NCBI GenBank assembly: GCA_963921935.1
Contig: OY998177.1
Coordinates: 106,508,067 to 106,572,066 of the forward strand
Reading direction: 5' to 3'
Source of the DNA: Galeruca laticollis
Lineage: Eukaryota > Arthropoda > Insecta > Coleoptera > Chrysomelidae
Length of the DNA: 64,000 nt
Shown: piece after piece, positions 57,571 to 64,000 of the stretch
How the letters are laid out: each line of letters begins with the position of its first letter
Position numbering within the stretch: position 1 is the stretch's first letter
Translations under genes and position numbers: made by a program
The notes under the pieces: generated by a model
Seen by the model: only the letters and a program-made list of their open reading frames with translations
Databases searched by the model: none
Told to the model about the DNA's origin: nothing

Positions 57571-58106
57571 AATAAGCACTTTTTTAGTAATTTCCTAGTA
57601 ACATCAACACCCTGTACCATTGTATATATTTGATATCAAGAAATCTATTCACGTCCAAACGATTTTTGATATAGTGTACTAATGTTCAAAATTATTAACA
57701 GATCGCGATACTAGTTCTTTATATACAGGATTGGTCATAAATCGGAATGATTATTTACTGGGTTTTCTTAAATGGAACACCCTTTATTTTAGTGTCGTAA
57801 TGAAATGGTATTGTATGGCATTTTATTATTTCTCAAGAATTCCCTATACCCAATTGCCCTAATTTTTGAGTTATTGATGATAATTTCAGCCAAACATTAT
57901 TTGAAACAAATATTAAGTGAAATTTTATTAGATTGACGATGGAGATATTGATTCAAAAATAATTTTACAAAAAAATCACAAAATAATCTAGTCTCATCCA
58001 TAATCGATTATTATTAGCTGAATTACCAAAATAAATCAGTACTTAAGATTGTTGGTGTATAAAACAAACAACTAAAATTACACAAGATTCTAGTTGGCTA
58101 TGAAAA
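57571..58106. repeat. Left long terminal inverted repeat
   Basis: Uninterrupted arm, so it preserves the empty version of the site into which the PLE jumped in the right arm. Confidence 0.82.
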
Positions 58107-58270
58107 TAATATGTTATGTTATGGGTTATTGCATCACAAGCATAAACATCATTATACAAAATCCAAATTACTGATATTCCCAAACTTGATACCCATTATC
58201 AAATAAACAAAAAAAGGGACCTAACGATTAATATAGTCACCTAACAAAAATAATAAGAAAATCGTTGAAC

Positions 58271-59257
58271 TTACAATAGATGTTGAAAATGACATCCATC
58301 GACGTCGATACATGATTGCAAGCGATCTTCAAAGAAGCCACTCACTTTTGTTAACACATTTCTGTTCCTAAATTCATTCCTAATTCTTTCCTTCATATCT
58401 TCTTTAGATGTAGGAGGTGTTTTATACACCTTATCTTTTATATAGCACCATAAAAAAAGTCTAGCTTGTTTAACTCTAGAGATCGTAGTGGCCACCTTAT
58501 AGATCCTCCCCTTCCAATCCATCTTCCAGGAAAATTATAATTTAGATGTTCATTCACTAAAAAATTGTAGTGTACTGGAACGCCGTCATGTAATATCCAC
58601 ATTCTCTGACGTACGTTTAACGATACTATTTCCAATAATTCCAGCAAATCGTTGTCCAGAGAGTGTAGATACGTTTCTCCGTTAAAGTAATCTTCGAAAA
58701 ACCAAGTTCCGATAACATAATTTCCAATAATTCCACCCCAAACATTCAATGACCATCTTATCTGAGTAGTAGTGGAAATTATGTCTGTTTACAATACCAT
58801 TCTTATGGAAAGTAGCTTCATCTCCTAATAAAACATATTAAAAAAAATGCATTATTTTGAATTTGTTCCTGCGCCCATAGACAAAATTCTACTCTTCTAT
58901 TATAATCATACTCTCCAAACTCTTGATGCAATTATGCATGATATGTATGCATCATATTATTTTTTTAAATTCTCCCTACACTGCGACAACTAATTTCAAG
59001 AGCATTCACAATTTCCCTCGCGTTCTAATATGTGGATTCTCAGTGAAACTAAGAATTACATTCAATTCATTTTCTTCATTTACAACAGTTTCTGTTCGTT
59101 CATATCTCTCGTAATTTACGTGTCCGATACGTTGAAATCGTTCTAATAAACTTTGAAATGCTTCTGTTCTTGGTTGTCGCCTATCAGGGAATTGCTGATG
59201 ATAAATTATTCTTGCTAGTAACACATTTTTGATACATTCTCCTACCACAAAAACCAT
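58271..59257 (-). pseudogene. Tc1/mariner-superfamily transposase, broken
   Basis: From the start at 59,257: MVFVVGECIKNVLLARIIYH and RIGHVNYERYERTETVVNEE (helix-turn-helix region), then after frameshifts REIVNALEISCRSVGRI, YNRRVEFCLWAQEQIQNN, LLGDEATFHKNGIVNRHNFH (first Asp), LNVWGGIIGNYVIGTWFFED, RMWILHDGVPVHYNFLVNEH (second Asp) and WIGRGGSIRWPLRSLELNKL (D-to-E region degenerate; usually S-P-D-L-x-P-L-D), with GCHFQHLL at the end. The family is widespread in insects, with HFEHLL-type termini. Frameshifts lie near 58,440, 58,740 and 59,000. Confidence 0.85.
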
Positions 59258-59378
59258 ATCAGTTAGCTTCCTGAGAAAAATTCATGATAGTGAACCGGAA
59301 CTAATAAAAGTAATCTAATGTTAACTTATTAAACCAGTTCATTGTCAAAGTCATAGCCAACTAGAATAATGTGTAATT

Positions 59379-59645
59379 AACTGTCTCGACACTTACTTCG
59401 TGGAATCTATTCATATTAGTGTTTTAAATGAAACTCAACGTTTCTAGCTAATTCCACAATATAATTAAAATTGTTGAAAATTCTAAAAAATTGAGAATTG
59501 TTTCGATAAATCTATATCATCGTCAGAACGACTGACGATGATATTGATTTATCGAAACAATTGTCAATTTTTTAGAAGTTTCAACAATTTTAATTATATT
59601 GTGAAATTAGCTAGAAACAGTGAGTTTCACTTGAAACACTAGAAA
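59379..59645. mobile_element. PLE-end inverted dimer with 11-bp target duplication
   Basis: The left arm runs from the PLE 3'-end motif (TAACTGTCTCGAC, TTCGTGGAATCTATTC) through TCTAGCTAATTCCACAATAT to CATCGTCAG. After GAAC the right arm runs back as CTGACGATG... to TATTGTGAAATTAGCTAGAA and GAAACACT. AATGTGTAATT (59,368-59,378) and AATGTGTGATT (59,646-59,656) flank it. The left mariner arm shows the single unoccupied site. Confidence 0.88.
59532..59600 (+). ncRNA. Hammerhead-like motif in PLE dimer
   Basis: CTGACGA, GATA/TATC stem II, GAAAC, AATT, GTC; the partner on the minus strand at about 59,494-59,526 has CTC in place of GTC, as in the 17.5-kb pair. Confidence 0.5.
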
Positions 59646-60112
59646 AATGTGTGATTTTAGTAATGTTTTATACACCAACAATCTTAAGTGCTGACTTGGT
59701 TATTTTGTGATTTTTTTAAAATTATTTTTGGGTAAATATTTCCACCGTCAAACTAATAAAAGTTCACCTAATATTTGTTTCAAATAATGTTTGGCTGAAA
59801 GTATCATCAATAACTCACCAATTAGAGCAGTTAGGTATAGGGAATGCTCAAGAAATAAATAAGTGCCATACAATACCATTTCATTGCGATACTAAAATAC
59901 AGGGTGTTCCATTTAAGAAAACCCAGTAAATGATGATTTCGATTTATGACTAATCCTGTGTATAAAAAACGAATATCGCGATATGGTAATAATTTTGGAA
60001 AATAGTAATCTATATCAAAAATCGTTTGAACGTAAATAGATTTCTTGATATCAAATCTATACAATGGTACAGGGTGTTGATGATACTAGGAAATTACTAA
60101 AAAAGTGCTTAT

Positions 60113-61735
60113 ATAATTAAGTAAAGTAAAAATGGTTTAGTAATCAAATATTATTGAATGTCACAAATACAAAAAAATTAAATAGATTTTTCTCAAAAAC
60201 ATTGCATAATAGCGAATTCAAACAAGAGCACATTTTTGACCGTATATTTTTTGAATTTACTGTGAAAGTTATCAAACACTGATACACAAAAAAAAATAAT
60301 GAAATTGGTGACGGCAACAAAAATTTGGAGTTTGTAGGTAGCGGTTTTTTGAGATATGCTCAAAAACTGACTTAATAGCATTATCTCGCTTAGGAGGGAC
60401 TTTTATAAATTAGATTAAACTCACATCTTGTGTTTGTGTTTGGCCGGAGAGTTTCTGGGCACCCTGTATATCTACTGATATAAATGAAACGAACCGTATA
60501 ACACTGATCTGACAATATTTTCCTGCTAAAAAATAAAATTAGGAAAACCTTCTCTCAATTTTGTATTGGTCGACAATATATATTTTGCAACATTAACATT
60601 TTTATTAAGTACTACTGTTCATGCAGAATTGTTAAATCCAGACATTCAGTCTACTCGTGTACAAACGATTAGTTATTATATATATTTCATATTTATGAGT
60701 AAAACAACTTATAGAATAAAATTATGAACAGACTCGGTTGTTATTGTGTTAGGAAAAACAAATATTTAATTTATTTTATTATGTCTAAGAACATTTTAAA
60801 TTGTTTATAGTAATAAAAAATATTGGAGATATTTTATTACTCAGTCAAACCGATTACATAAAAATAAACAAAGAATTTAAATGAATACCGACAACCCTAT
60901 AAGAAACTGAAGGCGCCAGATTTATAAAAACAAATTGGAAAGTACGCCAAATATTTTACAAACGACGTTTTTTTTTTAATTTTTTGTAGTTAACGAAACC
61001 ATTTATTTACTAAATGAATCAATTTCTACTGAAATTGGGCTTTCAATAGGTACGCGAAAAGGTAATTATAAATGAAATATAGTTAAAACTTCTTTGGCTC
61101 GATGTAAGGGTTTCAATAGAGAGAATTTTTTCAGTTGTTAGAAGAAGTTCTTAATGAAAGTAACCTGGCTGCTACTAAAATATAGTAAAAACCAAATAAA
61201 GTTGCGTTTACGTCATCATTGTGAACATTTGTAGCGTTGTCAGAGTGTTCACGAAATATGGAAATTAACAGAAAATAACTGAAGTCAAAAAAAAACGTAA
61301 ATGTAGAAAATTTCACAATATTATAACTGAAAACTACAAAATTATCGATAGTTTGATAGTTTTCGTTTAATATAGTGTGGAGTTTTTTCATTTACGTTTT
61401 TTGTTAATTAAATTTATGAATAGATTTCATAAAGTAAGGAATTCTAGAATAAAAGTGGTAAGGTTATTACTGACTTACCAAATCTTTTAATAAATAAATA
61501 TGATAAAAATACAAGTAATAAAATAAAATATGTTTAATAATGAACGTATTATCAAAGACAAAAACTAACATTAAACAAATCAACATATTGTGAAATGAAA
61601 CTAGGCAGATTCAAATTCTTGTTCATTTTCTTCATCTGATTCATCATCAGTGTGACTCTCTCCACTATTAAAATTTATAACTATCGGACTATTTTCTGGA
61701 CGATCAAATATTCTTATCTTATCTTAGTCATAGCT
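60113..61735. other. No recognised gene
   Basis: A minus-strand acidic tail (GESHTDDESDEENEQEFESA ending at about 61,602) could be the C-terminus of a lost transposase, but its family is unclear. Otherwise AT-rich. Confidence 0.35.
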
Positions 61736-61907
61736 AGCGGAGAAAGGGGTGTTAATATAACCATGGTTATCTGTAGTAGTGCTGCTGGACAGTATGTTGC
61801 GCCAATAAAAAAAAATAATGATACCTGAACTCACATGGTTATTTGGTGGAGATTTTGGATACTGTGTATATTAATTCGGATTTATTTGTAACGTTGCTGC
61901 AGGCGTC
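61736..61907 (+). pseudogene. pogo/Tigger transposase, part 1
   Basis: GERGVNITMVICSSAAGQYV followed by APIKK (the G-E-R-G-x-x-x-T-x-x-x-x-x-x-A-x-G-x-x-x-P block of DDE_1 transposases), then frameshifts and NSDLFVTLLQASK. The frame is cut by the Tc1-like element and continues at 63,304. Confidence 0.7.
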
Positions 61908-61909
61908 TA

Positions 61910-63301
61910 AACATAGATTCAAAAATTTTGCATCACCCAATATCTCATAAAGTATTTTTTTCTTCATCAAAAATGGATTGGAGAATAATTAATTGATTGT
62001 TTTATGTTCAAAAAGGTTTTTTGTAAACATTTTATTATCACTAATACACATGTGTTAAATATAAGAGTATTTTTGCAAGAAAATGAAATTTACAAAATGG
62101 TGACCTTTTTGTAAAAATAATAAATTGGAATTATTTAATAATGAGTATTTCCACCTCTAGAATCTATGCAGGCTTGGAGACGCCTACCCATACTGTTAAC
62201 CAGATTTCTGATATGCTGTTGCGGGATATTCTGCCATTCCTCCTGAGCGGTATGAACAAGCTCTTGTACACTCCTGGATGAATTTCAGCGAACTGCTACT
62301 GCCCTGGAATGCATGTTCAATTGGATTTATATCTGACGATAAGGCGGGCCAGTCCAAACGATTGATGCCTTCGGTTTCTAGATATTCATTTACAACTCTG
62401 GTGCGATGAGGACGGTCGATATCTTACATAAAAACGAAAGCGTTGCCAACAGCTGCTCGCCATAGCCTCAAGTGAGGATGTAGAATCTCCCTGAGGTATC
62501 TATCACCACTCATTGTTCCCTGAACATGGATAAATTCTGTGCGGCCATTGGACATAATCCCAGTCAAAAACATTGCACTTCCTCCTCTAAAGAGCAGCAA
62601 AAGGCGAGCATGGGCGAGCTGGGCTGCTCCCGTTGGCTCTCTCCACACACGTATTCGACGGCTATTATGTACCAAACAAATTCTTGTTCCATCAGAAAAA
62701 AACACAGAATTCCAAAATTCCTCGGGCAAGGCTGCGTGCTCTTGAGCACATTGTAGACGGCGAAGTATGTGCGCAGGTAGTAGTCGGGGTACTCTCATTG
62801 GTCGACGACACCTCAATCCTATCGAAAGTATTCGTCTCCGTAATGTAGAGACCGATACTGGAATTCCCAAGGCATGTTTCATATCTCTATGGAGTGCTGG
62901 TAATGCCTTGGTCGGGTTTCTCCAGATCGACAAATGGATATAGCGGTTTTGCCGTCTTCTATCGCTCCTAGGTCTGTAACGAAAAGAATTGGTCTGGAGA
63001 TAGCGGTTCCATGTACGAGATACATCACTTTGCGATCTACCAACTCTATTAGCCACGAACCTTTGAGAATGGTCTTCTTCAATTAGACTTATTATTCTGG
63101 CACGATCAATCTCACTTATCACTTGACGATTCATGTTGGTAGTCCAAATCATAAAATTCAACTGCCTTTGCTAGAGAAATTATCGTACTAAAAATGTCTT
63201 TTACTTCAAACTAATAATTTAATTAGTATCCAGTCCATTCTTAACGAAGAAATAATTACTTACAGAGATATGGGGTGATGCAAAACTTTTGAATCTATGT
63301 G
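61910..63301 (-). mobile_element. Tc1-like transposon
   Basis: TA duplications at 61,908-61,909 and 63,302-63,303. Terminal inverted repeats of about 40 bp: left ACATAGATTCAAAAATTTTG then CATCACCC, right (minus strand) ACATAGATTCAAAAGTTTTG then CATCACCC, with ATATCTC following in both. Confidence 0.93.
62160..63134 (-). pseudogene. Tc1-like transposase, one stop and a deletion
   Basis: Start chosen at MNRQVISEIDRARIISLIEE (63,134) rather than the upstream Met at 63,161. HTH pair: RFVANRVGRSQSDVSRTWNR (residues 20-45) and ALGIPVSVSTLRRRILSIGL. DDE core: FWNSVFFSDGTRICLVHNSR (first Asp), a stop TAA at 62,424-62,426 where Gln is usual, then DIDRPHRTRVVNEYLETEGI (second Asp) and LDWPALSSDINPIEHAF (Glu). 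A deletion follows; the C-terminus MGRRLQACIDSRGG-type codons end near 62,160. Apart from the stop and deletion it reads cleanly, so it is likely the youngest DNA transposon here. Confidence 0.88.
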
Positions 63302-63303
63302 TA

Positions 63304-63620
63304 TTAACGTTGTTAAAACGACATCCGACGATAAACTACAAAAATCTCAAAGCCGTACAGTTAACCAAAAGAGTGTTGTGATTATGCTACAGTTGCTTGG
63401 GCTTACTACGCATAGAATGCAGCCTCTTGACATGACAGTTTTTAAGCCACTAGAGGAATATTGCAATCAAAGTATCAAAAAGTGGATAAGGGAACACTCT
63501 GGGCTAGCTGTTAACCAGTTTCAAGTTGCACAAGTTCTTGGTAAAGCCTACGAAAGGGCAGCAACAATTAGTAATGCAGTTAATGCACCATCTTCTGCAC
63601 CAATACGGATTTCTGGTTAA
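63304..63620 (+). pseudogene. pogo/Tigger transposase, part 2
   Basis: NVVKTTSDDKLQKSQSR joins part 1 across the Tc1 insertion. TTHRMQPLDMTVFKPLEEYC is the T-S-H-x-x-Q-P-L-D-x-x-x-F block with the last catalytic Asp. KKWIREHSGLAVNQFQVAQV, LGKAYERAATISNAVNA and a short tail ending at 63,620 complete it. The middle (the D-N-H region) is rearranged. Confidence 0.8.
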
Positions 63621-64000
63621 TACAATAATCTAAAATTGTTACATGTATAAGTTAAAATTATGATAATATTAAAAAATCAAATTACATAAAAATCATTATA
63701 AATTATTACCTTTTTATCATTATTTTAAACATCACATGAAAGACTTAGAAATAAAACATTTTCTTGACAGGTACATATCTATCACATATATGCTTGGACG
63801 TTGAACTTAATACAAATTCGTTTCTCTATAGATTACCTGTTATTTTATCATATTTAATGTTTTTCCATTTTATAATTTATTGTTAATACGGACAAATTAT
63901 TATTATAATGTTAAATTTTACAGTAAAGTGCAGAAGATCTGATCCAATATTACTCCCTCAAAATAGCATCATAGATGATGTTCAAATTACTAATATCGCT
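63621..64000. other. No recognised gene
   Basis: AT-rich window edge; no feature seen. Confidence 0.4.

Larger units (their letters stand above)
57571..60112 (-). mobile_element. Mariner-like element with long inverted repeats
   Basis: Left end 57,571-58,106 and right end 59,352-60,112 are reverse complements over about 480-536 bp. Shared blocks include ATAAGCACTTTTTTAGTAAT, CACCCTGTACCATTG, TTGATATCAAGAAATCTATT, CATAAATCGGAATGAT, and ATTCTAGTTGGCTATG. The right arm contains a later 267-bp PLE insertion. The transposase pseudogene lies between the arms. Exact outer ends are judged from where homology stops. Confidence 0.82.
59352..60112. repeat. Right long terminal inverted repeat, with insert
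   Basis: Inverse of 57,571-58,106, split at 59,368-59,378 by the PLE dimer. Confidence 0.8.

Noticed and set aside
61420..61450. GAATAGATTTCATAAAGTAAGG as another PLE 3' end
   Set aside because: Too many mismatches and no following GTCGAGACAG; could be chance in AT-rich sequence.

Overview
The window looks like a repeat-rich, AT-rich chromosomal stretch of an insect (a beetle or similar; this is an inference from the transposon mix and base composition). There is no bacterial or viral genome architecture: no operons, no tRNA or rRNA genes, and no convincing single-copy host gene. Almost every recognisable reading frame belongs to a transposable element (TE), and most are broken. Families seen are jockey/R1/I/CR1/RTE-type LINEs, Penelope-like elements (PLEs), Ty3/gypsy and BEL/Pao LTR elements, piggyBac, hAT, ISL2EU, Crypton, Tc1 and mariner-like, and pogo/Tigger.

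Layout. 0.3-2.6 kb: an old minus-strand LINE split by a 5'-truncated jockey-type LINE with an 11-bp target duplication. 2.6-9.5 kb: PLE end, RTE scraps, hAT (ZMYM1-like) pieces, a Myb/SANT-like gene remnant. 11.7-18.5 kb: R1/Loa-like LINE with RNase H, ISL2EU transposase with SWIM finger, BEL/Pao pol, a PLE, a CR1-like 3' end. 19.3-20.5 kb: tandem array of about 320-bp units. 22.5-24.1 kb: Crypton tyrosine recombinase. 26.2-31.3 kb: PLE tail, an inverted PLE fragment and an I-like LINE. 34.0-36.2 kb: complete piggyBac with TTAA ends. 36.3-39 kb: gypsy integrase scrap, PLE inverted dimer, foldbacks, a solo LTR. 42.3-46.2 kb: second piggyBac split by an RTE LINE. 46.2-57.2 kb: old gypsy carrying a 174-bp satellite array and a younger full-length gypsy (49,573-55,795). 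57.6-60.1 kb: mariner-like element with about 0.5-kb inverted ends. 61.7-63.6 kb: Tigger transposase split by a Tc1-like element.

The most striking locus is the younger gypsy. Its gag starts with a SAP-like motif and coiled coil. Behind the integrase, in the same frame, its pol reads into a TARG1/OARD1-type macro (ADP-ribose-binding) domain and then a CCCH zinc finger that runs up to the 3' LTR. The second theme is a PLE family whose ends carry hammerhead-ribozyme-like folds. It recurs as inverted (head-to-head) dimers and as extremely short 3'-end insertions, one only 29 bp with a 7-bp target duplication.

Nested insertions give a relative chronology: RTE after piggyBac 2, PLE scrap after RTE, young gypsy after old gypsy, PLE dimer after mariner, Tc1 after Tigger.
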